A stretch of 64,000 nucleotides of DNA from Phycomyces blakesleeanus NRRL 1555(-). Its lineage: Eukaryota; Mucoromycota; Mucoromycetes; Mucorales; Phycomycetaceae. Shown here one piece after another: positions 22,606 through 36,816 of the stretch. The stretch is taken from contig NW_017265153.1 of assembly GCF_001638985.1 (NCBI RefSeq), positions 245,776 through 309,775 on the forward strand, read 5' to 3'. Both the position numbers and the translations under genes were made by a program. Below the pieces are notes generated by a model that was given only the letters and a program-made list of their open reading frames with translations, had not been told where the DNA came from and searched no databases. Numbering within the stretch: the stretch's first letter is position 1; each line of letters opens with the position of its first letter.

Positions 22606-24620
22606 GATGGCAATGTTAAAAGTAAAGCTTGAAATGCAGGACCTGAGAAAGAAAAAAAAAAGAATTGGATGCCTTTTTAGAACAAGAAAGTAAAGGCCGA
22701 CTCAAAGAGAGAAATAATAATAAAACAAAAACAAAAACAAAATACAAGCGGGTTGTTTAGGCTGGTTACACATAGTATGTACGTTTAGCTACTCTGACAA
22801 TATGTTTTGTACAGTAGCGTTCTCATTCGAATTTGATGAAGGGAGTATCTGTGACCAAAACTGTATGTACCACTCTATGAGAGTAAAATACATATTCTTA
22901 TTCTCTTTTATTAAAGATTCTAATCAAAGCTCGTAATGAAGTACACTTTGAGGATTGACATGATTCTACAATTGATGCTTATAATGTCCTGATAGGATCT
23001 CAAGATTATAGTGAACTATTTAATTCACTACTATATTTCATAGCGAACAAAAAAAGAGAGAAAGAGAAAATGATAAAAACTACACCCAAAAATAAAATAA
23101 AAAAGTCAGAGGACATAGGGCAATTCTCCCTTTTGAAAGCTGGGAACTTCAAGTAAGGCTATAAGCTCCATAAACACCATTGAATATCCGTAGCACGCCA
23201 TTAGAACCAAACTCTATGCTTTATTTCATTTTCGGTCAATTTGGTCTTGATCCGTAATGGTCTACCGTGTCAAAATAACAATAAAATACTAAAAGGACTC
23301 TTTCATTCTTGTCCCGGAACTTCCGATGGGATCGTGATTTACAGCACTCATCTTATTACAGTTGAATTGCCTACAATAAATAGCTTATTATTTCCAGCGT
23401 CTTTCAATAGTAATGACTATAATAAAAAAAGAGAGAAAAGAAAACAAACGGAACATATTCATTTAGTTGTAGTTTACTATTTGTATGTAATTGTCTCACC
23501 AGATCAATTGCTAGGACACCACTCTTGAACCAAAAGAACGTCTGGCAATTAGTGCACGATGCTTCTTGTCCTACAATATTGAGATCAATTTACATATACA
23601 TCTTTTTTTTTTTTTTAAAAAAAAAGAGTAGCAACGGAAAGTTTATAGATGTAAGTATCTGTAGCTTGAACAATCTTGTGGTACTAGCATAGTCTATGCC
23701 AATGAACTTTAGAATAACTAGATTGTGTCTTTATGTCTATTATCACACGGAATTTATTGTTATCCAAAGTACCTGCTTACTATAAGAGGAGCAAATATAA
23801 GCTTTTATTTCTGGTTTGTAGTACACAACCGGCAATTAATACACTGGTTTATTTTATACAACTCTTCTTTTACAGCATACGCATAGGGACAATTATCTCG
23901 TTAGCTAGAATATTGAGAATCTCAATGATCTATTGTACTCAATCTCGAGCCAAAAAATTCAGTGGACTATTAACAATAGGATAGCTTTATACAGAAAAAT
24001 AAGAAGGAAAAATAATTGATTGAATCTCTAACTAAGAGTGTATTATGCTGTGGTGTGGTGTGATGCGTTGCGGTGTGATACCCATTCTGCCATCTTCTAG
24101 AATGTTTTATCTTAACTGCTTTCTTTTGTACCTGCTTTTATTGGCTTCATTTATATAATTTGATAGCATATTGTATGAATAGTTGGAGTGATGTTGTAAA
24201 TGAAGACATGCTGCTACAGCTGTGATGCATACTGTGTGACACGTGTATAATGGCTAACTGTCACCAGAGCGGGAGCTTAAATCAAGACGATCCATGTTCA
24301 TGTTAAGCAACCAAGGGCATTTTGCCATGCGGTTATATATGCTATTTTGATTGGATAGATTACGAACGTTACTCTTTGGCTTGTGTTTAGCAGAATTTAT
24401 GTCGTTGAGGCCAGACGAATTAATACTAGACCTACTCACACGTTGTCTTATCAACCCAGTCAGAAAAACGAATATTTGGTCTTGAGTACAGTACAGCAGA
24501 TTCCGATTTTTCTATTTCTTCTTACGCGGAAGGATAATCAGCTCTAGGATCGCTCCTTTTATTCTCTAGTAACAGTAATTTATATACATACATTTATATA
24601 CATTTATATATTTGGTCGCC
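22606..24620. other. Divergent intergenic region
   Basis: The region lies between the start of the AGTRAP-like gene (-) and the PH-LRR gene (+). No confident gene is seen. A 66-residue frame at 24254-24454 (-) has ordinary composition but no start context or homology that I recognise. A long T-run followed by an A-run lies at 23603-23625. TATA-like repeats (24583-24610) precede the ATG at 24621. Confidence 0.4.
23603..23625. repeat. T-run/A-run palindrome
   Basis: This is another example of the recurring T-then-A homopolymer block, here in intergenic DNA. Confidence 0.9.
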
Positions 24621-27600
24621 ATGCCACGCAGTCGAGAGAACAGTGCGACAAGTAGTGGTATAAATACTCCACTTTATTTGACCGCCAGCCGATCACCTTC
24701 AAGCAATCAACCTATAATACAATACAATACACCCAGTCGACCGATTAGTTACCCTTTTCCTTGTAATCCTGCCTCTCAATCGTTTTCTCAGGCACTACAG
24801 CCAAATAATTCTTATACCATGGGAACTCAAAACCAAGGAGCTACACCATACAGCTCTCTCCATTCACCACTCTACCTCAAACCAGATTCAATCCATTATC
24901 CACACAGTATCTCCAATAACTCCACACTTGTTGCCAATCGAGCTAATGAGCACTATCGGTCATTCGACATAGAGTCTCCTAATCTCAGAGCCTCTACATC
25001 CGCTCCATCCCAGTCTGGAAATGCTTATCTTTATCATCCTAAAGATGTGAGATCCACAGTATCAACACCAGACGCCGACAATATCCATTCAAAAATACCT
25101 CCACCAGCCTCTCCTCTCCCTGTCTTACCCAAAAACATCCCAACTTTTCCACTCTCTGATGCAGATCAAGCTTTTTTGGAACAAAATAACAATGGTGTCG
25201 CAGCAACCTTCAAAGTACTTTACGCAGGGGAAGTGACCTACAAGCCCGACAAAGGAATTCTCTCAAAGACAAAGCGAGAGTATTTCGTCTTGACCAACAA
25301 TTACATTTTGCGATACAAGTCCCAACAAAAGGCTCGAGCAGAAGTTGATTTCTTTGATACAAATATGTCCAAAAAGACCAAACAAACTTTCGAAAAAGAT
25401 CAAATCTTACTAAAATTGGAGAATGTCTACGCCACTCATCCAGTCGTTTCTAACCGTAACTCATTCCGTGTAGAGCACTTGGACCCTACCACTCGCCAGA
25501 GCCTCCATTTTACTTTCACAGCAGATAGTCCCAAGGAAGCCGATCAGTGGATCAATACAATTACCAAAACAGTTCATATTCATCATCACATCATGGAAAC
25601 AGTAACCCCAACAGAGCGTTTTGGAGTTATCGACCGAGTCTTGAAACACAAAGATATGATCGACAACGCAGAGAAAATGACAGTTCACAAGGTTATATTC
25701 AAGGAGAAGCATCTCAAACTGTCCAAGGACAACACTGCAAATGGTGTAAAGGAAATCTTTATGGTTGTCCTGTTAGCCATCGGAAAATTTAGCATGTATG
25801 TACTTCCGACTGGATACACGGATGAAAAGTATATCCAGTCCGTGGATCGGGATCGACATGGTCTATTGGCTATCCAAAAGATCCATTACGATGGAAACGG
25901 TGACACTGTTAAGCTTTTGCTCCGCCAGACAGACAAGTCTTCTCGCCAACTTGTGTTCGTATCAACTTTTGCAGAAACCATTGTGCAAAAACTTCGTCAG
26001 GCGATACACAGTATTCTTCCCAATGAGCGGCACTTGACCTACACCATACAGTCTTCGCCAGATATCAAAGATGTTGCTTTTGTAAAGACAAAGATCTCAA
26101 TTCAAACGATGAACAATCATCAAGAGGACGAAAATTCACTTCGTTTCGAAATCATTCTTCAGGCTTACTGTGCCGCTCTTCATCTAAACAAGGCCCGCTT
26201 TGAGTTTGAAATCGATGGTCCTCTTGGATCCAAGCGTTTCCTGCTCCTTCCTCCAAACGAAGTCAAAGAGTCTCCGCAGATTTACGAAAAGTATGAACTT
26301 TTGGCAGTATTTCGTGCCTTGAGACACTGTGTAAGCAAATTCTAAAGCTTTATATACCCAATATCATTTAACCAAACAAAATTTCCAGACTTTTTTCCGA
26401 GAAATTGATCTATCTCATCAACCCTTGCATCTGCTCGAGCAATGGGCCTTGAAGAAGGAAGACGGCTGGGCCAATATACCTTACGATATGCCAGATATTA
26501 ACAACATGCTATCAAGTGAATTGTTTTCTATCATAGCCACCACAAAAACTTTGCGCAAACTCAGTCTGACAGACTGCGGAATCGGCTTGACACAGTCGTC
26601 GACATCATCACTATCTGTTATCGGAATTGCTATGTGCAGTGGGCAGATTGGATTGAACCAGATATGCATTGGAGAAAACAAAATGTCACCAGAGGATGTC
26701 CACACCCTCGTGGCTGGTATTCGTAGCAATAAGAAATCAATTCGTGAACTCGATGTGCATTCGACTGGACTGAGCCAAAAGGATGTTGAGATACTCATCA
26801 AGACTTTAATAACCACAAACCCCAGCCATCTTCAGTCACTTGACATCTCATCCAACAATATAACACTTCACCCCGTAATGCTTGAATCTATCCTAAAATG
26901 TTTCAATAGACTTCTCATCCTGCGTATCAGAAAATGCAATCTCCAACTCAAGAGCAATATGTTTGATGCCTGCAAACTTCGAGAATTGGATATCGGGGGC
27001 AATAGGTTGAATGACGCTAACATTGGCATGTTGATCCAATGGATACACACACCTTCATTTTCTTCAATCCAAGCACTTCATCTGGATGATTGTGCTCTGC
27101 ATGGTCAGCATGCCTACAACATACTGACTGCCATCAGCCAAAGCAGAAACCAACGCATGCATCTCAGTATCGGCAACAATCCTATTATGAAGGAGGTCAT
27201 GTACTTGCCAAAGCTATTCCACACCCTTATGCATGGCGAGGGTCCTTTCTCGCTCTCGTTAGCCAGGACTAAGTGGGAAGACAACACACTGCGCGAGCTT
27301 ATGGATTGTATGCGTTACAACCCGACCTTGGTTTTCCTTGACATCTCTGATATTTCTGTTGTCAATTCAACCATATCTGCTGACACAATTCGCATGATGT
27401 CCTTATTCTTTGAGCGCAACACGGTGATGAAAGAACTGAATATCAAAATGACGGAGGAGAATAGTGGTGTAAAAACCAGTCTGGCCTTGGCAATCATGGA
27501 GGGTCTTGAAGGGTTGAAACGGAACACAACCATGGAGCGACTTGATGTCACCGGGCTTGGATGGGGAGATGCTGGTACAATAGCCCTTTCCAATGTACTG

Positions 27601-28818
27601 GAAGCAAATCACACTCTGAGTCATATTGCAAATGACAATACAAAGGTACACTTGTGATACCAACAGTTTTTTTTTTAAAAAAAAAACTTCAATAAACTCA
27701 TCTCATATTTTTAATAGACCACGATATCTGGTTTCCGTGCACTGACCAATGCGATTCAACAAAACCCTAATGTTATTCAGCTTCAAAAGCCGTGTATGGA
27801 TTTACGATTCCAGCTCAAGTCTCTCAAGGAAACTATCACTGGATATATCCATAGTGAGAATGAAACACTCTGGTTTATTGTTCACTCTACTGGAAGCGAC
27901 GCTCGAAACGTAAAGGCCCAGCTGCAGACACAGATCCAAGCCCGCCAGGTTGCAGAGTTTAATTATAAAAGGATCAATGATGTTGTGGAAGGCCTAATTG
28001 GGGCGGCGGAGAAGAACATGCGAGCATACAAGATCAAGTTGAAGCGTGATCAAGCCACTCAGGTCCAAATACAGCTTTCGGCCCAAGAGTTTTCCATGGC
28101 TCAGCTAAAGCTCCAGGAACGTGGCACACGTGTACCTAATGGCAGTTCAATTAGCCCAATTAGCCCAGCCAGTCCAACCAGAGTTACCAGAATCCCAAGT
28201 ATTGCGAGCAAAAGTGATGAAAGTAGCAGTGTTGGTAGTGTCAATAGTATTCCTTACCGCTGTCGTCAACTGAGCAGCAACAGCGTTCGATTTGTGCCTC
28301 TGCCTTCTTCCAACTCAATACCCCCAACTAGTACTCCAGTGGAATCTCCTACTCAGGGCTTTCGAATATCGGATGACATCCCACAGCCTAATTTCTCTTA
28401 TCTAAATGATTTTGAAAGCTGGACTCAAGACCCTCCCGAAACACCAATATCGTCTCCTACTTCGTCGTCGTATTATTACATCGACAAGCCGCACGTGTAC
28501 CCACACCATCAACCCAGTGACCCTGCCTACAGCATGAGGAGTGTAAATAGTGGTTACGACACATCTTGGTACACGAACACTGGGCAGGATACATATGGAG
28601 AATCTGCGTGCTTACCCCAGCAACTGCAATTCGGAGGAATGATAGACGATCCAGGCTTCACAGATGATTTTGGTATTGGTGGTGAATTGGGTGAGGGTGG
28701 AATAAGATTGTATGACAATGAATCAGAAACAGATCGCAATTCGTTTTGGGAAGAACAGCATGCTATAGCCCGTATATGTGCAAACGTATACGCGACTTCT
28801 AATGAAAAAGATCATTAA
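24621..28818 (+). CDS. Large PH-domain and leucine-rich-repeat protein (CARMIL-like layout)
   Basis: Three exons, all in phase 0 (24621-26330, 26389-27645, 27718-28818), give 1355 residues. The first real ATG is 24621; the open frame begins earlier only at a TTG. Residues 1-190 are Ser/Pro-rich and probably disordered. A PH domain lies at about 195-320 (TFKVLYAGEVTYKPDKGILS, YFVLTNNYILRYKS, EADQWINTI). A second PH-like segment follows at about 350-467. Exon 2 is a long ribonuclease-inhibitor-type LRR array (for example LRKLSLTDCGIG, IRELDVHSTGLS, LQSLDISSNNI, LRELDIGGNRL). Exon 3 adds a helical segment and a Ser/Pro-rich tail. PH plus LRR order recalls CARMIL-type actin regulators, but the capping-protein motif was not seen. 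A membrane-cortex scaffold role is inference. Intron 2 contains a T10A10 block. Confidence 0.85.
27667..27686. repeat. T-run/A-run palindrome inside intron 2 of the PH-LRR gene
   Basis: Ten T are followed by ten A near the 5' side of a 72-nt intron. Confidence 0.9.
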
Positions 28819-28844
28819 CAATCTTTCGATTAACATGCTCTTTT

Positions 28845-28884
<40 letters not shown>

Positions 28885-29530
28885 AATACCTGTTGATTTG
28901 TATCTACCCCTTCCATGCTCCTTTCGGCTGCCGTATACATATTTCTTTTTGTTCTTCTCTTTATCGTTCCTTTTATCGCGCACTCACACTCACTTGCTCT
29001 TTCGTTCTTTCGCTCTCTCAACTCGCTTGAATCAATTCTCCTCTCTAGCCTTCCTTGACACTTTATTGGCTTTTAAAAGCCTTGTTTAGCCACCTCCATT
29101 TTCCTTATATTTTCATATATGTGTATCTTAAGTCCCATTTTTTTATTTTCATATCTTATACCCAATGTTTTCATTGAGACTAATAATAAATATGCCACAA
29201 GACATAATACCTATAAAATTCATTATTTTTTCTAGCCGGTTGAAAGGTCTAAATTATTATGTGCATATGATAGTGTGTTGTTTTTCAGTGAAAAAGAGTG
29301 CCTATAAATTCTTTGAAATTGTGCAAAAAAAAAGCTTAAGTTTGCCAGCCTGAATTTGAAAAGTGTGTCAATTTTTTTTTCGGAGAATGAGTGCATGATT
29401 TATGGAACAAGTGTAAATTAAAATATCTATTACTGATACTCTAATTACATAATTGTCAATGCGTATTTCATATGATAGTGGAACTAATTCAGGTAGATTA
29501 AGCAGTAGATTCGACCACATTCACATGCTT
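28819..29530. other. Convergent 3' region with (CT)n
   Basis: A (CT)n tract of about 17 units (28848-28882) and further pyrimidine-rich DNA to about 29060 lie in the likely 3'UTR of the PH-LRR gene. The rest is AT-rich. No gene is seen. Confidence 0.5.
28848..28882. repeat. (CT)n microsatellite
   Basis: A perfect CT dinucleotide run lies 30 nt after the PH-LRR stop codon. Confidence 0.95.
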
Positions 29531-30639
29531 TTATTTTTTGTCAGCTTTCTTGCGAATGAAGTAAATTGTGCTGGTGTCCAAATCAACTCGATCGATACAG
29601 GTTGGTTTGACAAGGCGCTCTATAGTCGGTACTGTTTTTTTGATATCCGACAGGCCTAAGCAATGCGCCGCAAATGAGATCGGGACTCTCATATATGCCT
29701 TGCTAAGAATATTAATGGAAAGTAGTCGTATCTTGTCCATGTAGGTATCCATAAGTAGCTTGAAGTATCTATCCGGACAATCATTATATAGTGCAAAGAA
29801 CTGTATCGGATCTTCAGCGACAATTACACAATACACGACGGCCTTAACAAATTTTGATTCTGGAAGGTGTGCTGATATTTCATTGATTCGATCTAGTCCA
29901 GAGGTTCGGTCATGGAAAGCCAAGAAAAGACAATAGAGAGCGCGGTAGTAATTTTTAGGAACGACCTTTATTTTAATAATGAAATTTACTAAAGGTTTGA
30001 GCAACTTGTTTTCATTATATATATATATACATTTTCTTTTATTCTTAAAAAAAAAGGACCCACATTAGGAATTTGATAAAGTTCATCTACCAAAACTCGC
30101 ATACTCTTGAGAAGCTCATCGCTGTTGTTGGCTTGTATACAACAAATGGTTGATTGTTCAAATACTTTAACAGAAAATTCAAGGTCACCCTCACTCCATT
30201 GAGATGCATAAATCCCTTCACGTAAGGCTCTCAACAAATCGACAATAGGTTCCCATTGAGTAGGATCATCTTTATTTTTTATTTTTGCAGCCTATTAATT
30301 TATTTATGTTTTAGTATCAAGTCTAATAGGCACATGTGGGGCTATACCTTTTCTATCAACGCAACCCACATATCATGCTGAATATCAATATTAATTAAAC
30401 TAAAACAAAAGAAGTATAAATAGTGTGCATAACCAATTTTATAAATAAAAATTGTAATCTGATTGCCTTTCTTCTTTGGCAGCTTCGTTACTAAAGGTGA
30501 CTCGACTAACAAGGGGAAGTTGGGTTATTTGGGACTTGGCATTCCAGTCACGAGTAGATTTTTTCAAAGCAGGAGCTAATAACATGAGCTTCGGGTCAGT
30601 ATCTGCTAAAAAAGAAAAGAAGAAGCAATGACAACACAC
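29531..30639 (-). CDS. SAC3/GANP/THP3-family PCI-type protein, 5' end unresolved
   Basis: Supported exons are 30377-30348 (HDMWVALIEK), 30291-30064 (AAKIKNKDDPTQWEPIVDLL through DELYQIPN) and 30004-29531 (LLKPLVNF through RKKADKK). An upstream coding-like block at about 30606-30490 (TDPKLMLLAPALKKSTRDWN) probably holds an earlier exon, but I could not fix the start. The pattern FSVKVFEQSTICCIQANNSD, NYYRALYCLFLAF, FVKAVVYCVIVAEDPIQFFALYNDCP and LLSINILSKAY resembles the helical SAC3/GANP/THP3 domain of mRNA-export and processing complexes (TREX-2, Thp3-Csn12). An alternative is the CSN8/PSMD8/eIF3k group. An alternative acceptor just before VVPKNYYRAL is equally in phase. Confidence 0.5.
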
Positions 30640-31954
30640 ATTTTATGTGGTTATGGGATGAATTCCAGGTTGAAGACTGTGGAGATTCTTTATTGGTCAT
30701 TTTGTGTCGAATGTGCTATAGATTAGATGTGAATGTTTTATATATATATAAAAAAAAGGAAAGTAAACACGGATATTCTGGTAGCCATATTTCATTGGAC
30801 TCTGTTCCCGTATGAATTGTGACGTAGAAAGAAATACTGTGACGCGACAAGAGTTAACCACATCCCAACCTTGGAGGCGTTTGTAGAATCAGTTCCAGAA
30901 GAAGAACCTGATCTGGGATATAATTTGCGCCACATTGCTGTGGCTCTATTTGTGGTGAAACAAGGCATAAGTTAGTATAAATTAATTAGAACACAGCTAT
31001 TTGTAGGCACTTTCTTATTTCTTCCAGAACAGATTGGACTTTGAGAATTCATAGGTAAAAGTGAAAATAATGTATACTGTCATAATATTATCTACGAGAG
31101 TTACATTCCAGTTTGCATGTAATTTGTTTTAATCTAGAGAATTTTGCAAATTAAATAAAGCCAAAAAAAAAATAGAAATAGAAATGCAAATTTCAATCAC
31201 ATTTAAACAAAAAAAAGCATTTAAGCAATTACACTGTTGGATGGTGTCTTTTCTTCACTGGTGTTTTTATTAAAAAAATACTTTTGTATGGTCTCTTTAT
31301 TAAATCTTTGATTTCTAAATATAACTTGCCAAAGATGTTAATGAAACAATTTCAAGATTTTCAGCTTAATAGTAAGTTTAAGTCTCGGGACTTTTTTCTG
31401 TCCATTGATATATAGAATCAATCGCTTTAAAGAAGAGTGCGAAAAGGAGAAAGACAATTAATGCCCAAAGGCAGTCTTTCAACTACAGTTTTTTCTTTGT
31501 TTTTGTTTTTATCTTGTATGGAATATTATTAATGAACCACACTACTTGGTATCAGTTTCACATAATGTCTATCGAGCATGATGATTATTTCAGCTCTGAA
31601 TCAAAGTACTTACATATTATTTCTTAGCTTGCATTGCCATTTAGCTTCTCATGTGAGATAAATGAGGACTTTTAGTAGGGCCTACAAAATATCTTTTTTT
31701 TTTGTCTGGAGTCTTTTTTCTTAATAGGTTTAGGTAATCATATTCTTTTCACTCTATTGATGCTATTGCTCACATTGTAAAGTCTTGTTATAATAGCTTG
31801 TCAATAAAAGCATTTATAGCCAAAATGAAGAATATACAGTCAGCTCTTAATATAGTTAAACCTTTAAAAGGAAGATAATCATATAATTAATTATCCCTTT
31901 AACTAATACTGATATTAATACGAGCATCTGCAGCGATTACATTACAGAAAACAT
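30640..31954. other. Intergenic region
   Basis: No confident gene is present. A short frame near 30860-30970 (-) ending SGTDSTNASK before a GT could be a first exon of the SAC3-like gene, but the reading phase does not join. The rest is AT-rich. Confidence 0.35.
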
Positions 31955-32060
31955 TTGGTGTAAACAGTCATAAATTAAGCTGATTGACTAAGTTCTGGAT
32001 GAAGTTGTTTTATCCTTTTTTTTTTGTCCCTTTTTTTGGGCTTTTAGTCTGTCCATACTG
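31955..32060. mobile_element. MITE-like element, shorter diverged copy
   Basis: The left end TTGGTGTAAACAGTC and right end AGTCTGTCCATACTG are imperfect inverted copies. The middle matches the element at 59236-59380 (GCTGATTGACTAAGTTCTGG versus TCTGATTGGCCAAGTTCAAG, then a GTTTTATCC versus GTTTTGTCC block and a T-run). It lacks about 40 bases next to the left end. It is non-coding. Recognition rests on direct comparison of the two copies in this window. Confidence 0.65.
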
Positions 32061-33614
<1,554 letters not shown>

Positions 33615-33811
33615 TGTCAATATATAAAAAAAATAAAATCAAATAGCGGGTTCCTTGTGTTTTGAAAAATATTATTATTGTGGATAAATATAATCACCCG
33701 GTCGGAGCTCAGGGTCATCGTATAAATCCACTCGCATTCACCAGCCTCATCCTGCGTTCGTCTTTTTTTTTCTCTATCTATTGTGTACATATTTTGGCGA
33801 GAAGAAAAAAA
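33615..33811. promoter_or_regulatory. Short intergenic/promoter segment
   Basis: This segment separates the ALAD stop from the ATG at 33812. The open frame upstream of 33812 starts only at a TTG and is probably not translated. A T-rich tract (33763-33773) precedes the ATG. Confidence 0.4.
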
Positions 33812-35412
33812 ATGGCCTCTGTACAGCACTACCAAGCTCATGAAATGAGTGAACTAGCCACCTCAGACGAATTTAATGATGACTACCCTAGCAACTACCC
33901 CAGTAGTTACCCCAGTAGTAGTAGAGAAGGGGCACCCTTGTTGGGAGATAATGCTTCCCAAGAAAGTCTTTTGAGTCCCACCTCTACTCTAGCACCAACA
34001 CTTCAACACAAACCATCATTTTTCAACCGTCTTCGCAGCCTCTTTCATCGAGACAACCAGGCTAGATTCGGTCCCATTGATTCTGAGAGTGGACCTGAGA
34101 ATAATAGTACACTCAAAGCTAGGAAATCACGAGGATGTGGTGTTCGTATTTCTGGCTGCTTTGTTTGTCTTTTAGTTTCAGGGCTGGCATTGTTCCTATT
34201 CCTTCTCACAAGCACACTATATCTGTCACCAGCATCCCTTCCTCCAACTCGTCTGCCTGACAAATCAACAAACACTACTGCACAATTCCTAACATTGAAT
34301 ATCTTCATGCGCCCGCCTGGTGTAAAGAATAATGCGGACGACTACAAGGACGAACGACTGGATTATATAATTCGTTACATTCTTCCAGAGTATGACGTAG
34401 TAGCTATACAGGAGGCATTCGCATTTGCAAACCGGCGTATTGATCGCCTTATTCGGGAAGCAAGATACCTTGGGTTCAATTATCATGTTGCTTCGCCACG
34501 CCACTACCCATGGGAATTAGCGGCAGACGGCGGCTTATTGTTACTTTCAAGGTTTCCCATTAAACAGTCAGACGTTCTTGAATTTCCGCGTGGGCTTCAC
34601 AGCGACTGGTAAGAATAAATTGGGAGTTTTTAAATAAATAAATAAGTAAATAAAAGCTTACGATAATTATGGGTCTCATAGGCTTTCGTGTAAAGGTGCA
34701 CTCCATGCGTTGATAGAACTTAATGCTACTCGTCGAATTCATCTTTATACAAGCCACACCCAAGCCTCGTACGATGTCCAGGGGGCATTTAATGAGGAAG
34801 ATACCCGAATGCGATACTCTCAGTTTGGATTATTGCACCGTTTCATACATTCCACTACTGCACAAGACACTGATCCTATACTGTTAACTGGTGATCTTAA
34901 TGTCGATGCATCCGCACACAACCAGTCTACCCCAACTGCAAGCTCAAAAGCTTACACTCAGATGATGGATATACTCAGTGGAAAAGGTGTCTGGGACACT
35001 TCTCTCCACGAAACTATGTGGAATGACACCTGGCGTGTGGATTGGAAAGATATGGGATATACAACTTTTGGGCACCATCCTGTTACTTTTGGAGATAAGC
35101 TCATAGTAAACCACACAGAAGTTCCTGCAGAAACCGCCCTGACCCACACAGACCAATGGATGACCCTCCAAAGCTTAGATCGCATTCTCTGGGCAAGTAG
35201 AAACACCACAGAACTCGCCATTCATAATGTCACTATCGAGCCATTCGCTGTTCGAGATAACACAGCTTTAACCAAGCAACAAAAGGCTAAAATGCATTTT
35301 TCACAGATATCAGGTACGTTGTAACACACATATATCTCAACTATACTTATCAAAATCTCTTTTTTTTCTCTTAGATCATTATGGTATGAGCTGCAATGTC
35401 CAACTCCTCTAA
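33812..35412 (+). CDS. Neutral sphingomyelinase-like phosphodiesterase (endonuclease/exonuclease/phosphatase fold)
   Basis: Three exons (33812-34608, 34682-35313, 35375-35412) give 488 residues. The N-terminus is Ser/Pro/Tyr-rich and carries an SNYPSSYPSSS repeat. One membrane segment lies at about residues 112-134 (CFVCLLVSGLALFLFLLTS). The catalytic fold follows: FLTLNIFM, VAIQEAF (metal-binding Glu), GLLLLSRFPI, HLYTSHTQA, LLTGDLNVD (Asp/Asn pair) and a terminal SDHYG contributed by the tiny third exon, the catalytic His motif. This set is typical of the sphingomyelinase branch of the superfamily. The fungal role would be cleavage of sphingolipid head groups (compare yeast Isc1), though a different phosphodiester substrate is possible. 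The stop lies 43 nt from the stop of the opposing tRNA synthetase gene. Confidence 0.8.
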
Positions 35413-35455
35413 TTCATACAATTCATTAATAATAAAATTACCATACATTCTACTT

Positions 35456-36816
35456 TTAACGTAATCCGACAACCTTATAAACCTCTTCCATATTATGGTT
35501 GGCTACCTCATTAGCCTTGCGTGCACCTTCACCCAAAATGTGGTGCACGTAGCCCACATCTTGTTGAAGATGCTTCAACTCATTTTGGATGGGAGCTAGG
35601 CGTTCTACAATAGATGCCGCTACTTCCTCTTTAAATTCCTTTGTACTGGTCACATTCTCAAAAGCCTTGACTGCATCATCCATTTCCAACCCACGCATAG
35701 CTGCATACATGCCTAGCAAGTTTGAGACACCTGGTCTTTCTTTTGGGTCATATGATATTCCACGAACTCCATCTGTGGTTGCTCGTCCAACTTTTGACTG
35801 AATAGCTTCTGGGGAGTCAGTAAGGTTAATACGCGATAAATCTGATGGATCAGATTTGGACATCTTGGCCATTGGTTCACGCAACGACATAACACGTTTG
35901 GTTGGGGCTAATGTTTGGGTTAACCATTTGAACCTTCCAAAGAAATTTCACAATAAAGCTTACGAATAATGGCTTCAGGAAGAGGAAATGTGGGTTTGAA
36001 TGTAGTGTTAAAAGCAGTGCCAATATCGCGTGCCAGTTCAAGATGTTGAATCTGGTCTTCACCAATAGGTACATGTGTTGCCCTATCAACACAAACAAAT
36101 CAATACCACAATTTTGTCTTGCTCAACATATTTTTTTAAAAAAAAAATTATAAGCATGTTTTGCTTACTTGTATAATAAAATGTCGGCGGCCTGGAGTAC
36201 AGGATAATCAAACAATCCCATGCGCAATCCAACAGTCTGTGACTCATCTGCAAGGTTTTGGGCATGCAATCCTTTTGACTTGGATGAATCCATCTTGGTC
36301 TATAATATCACCACATAACCTTAGCTTTTAATGGAAAGATTATTAGTCTTTTTATTATTATTATTGTTATTACCTTCCATTGAGTCATACGTCCGAGCCA
36401 ACCAACAGGTGTGATACAATTGAATATCCAGGCAAGTTCAGAGTGAGCGCGCACACGGCTCTGTTCAAATAGGATACTACGCTTAGGATCTACTCCACAT
36501 GCAAGCAATGTCATTGCCATGTTAAGTTTTCCCTCGCGCAACTGAGCAGGATTCTGAGGCATCGTAATGGCATGAAGATCGACAATGCTGTAATATGTCT
36601 TTGATTCAGAATCCTCGTTACTTGGTTGCAGTTTCACCCAGTTATCAAGTGCACCGAGATAGTTGCCTAAATGAGGTTGTCCTGTGGGCTGGATGCCCGA
36701 GAATATAATCCGGGATTTCGATGCAGTACTGAGCGAGTTCTTTTCAGGGACTGGTTGGTGAGATAACAAAAACTTAATGAGCGAGAGATTTATATATATT
36801 ATTTTACCTTGAGCAT
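35456..36816 (-). CDS. MSW1: Tryptophanyl-tRNA synthetase, mitochondrial/bacterial type
   Basis: Five exons (36816-36808, 36739-36374, 36299-36169, 36082-35964, 35907-35456) close in phase to 358 residues. The class I signatures are present: [19 protein letters not shown] (HIGH region) and MAKMSKSD (KMSKS loop). [44 protein letters not shown] and [18 protein letters not shown] are also typical of bacterial-type TrpRS. The enzyme charges tRNA-Trp, presumably in mitochondria. The predicted N-terminus [13 protein letters not shown] is short, basic and Ser-rich like a presequence. The 9-nt first exon is a prediction; the alternative frame upstream has no ATG. Intron 3 has a T7A10 block. Confidence 0.9.
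36131..36147. repeat. T-run/A-run palindrome in a TrpRS intron
   Basis: Seven T are followed by ten A within the intron between exons 3 and 4 of the TrpRS gene. Confidence 0.85.

Noticed and set aside
24254..24454. 66-residue minus-strand ORF upstream of the PH-LRR gene
   Set aside because: No start context, splice extension or recognisable motif; it may be chance.
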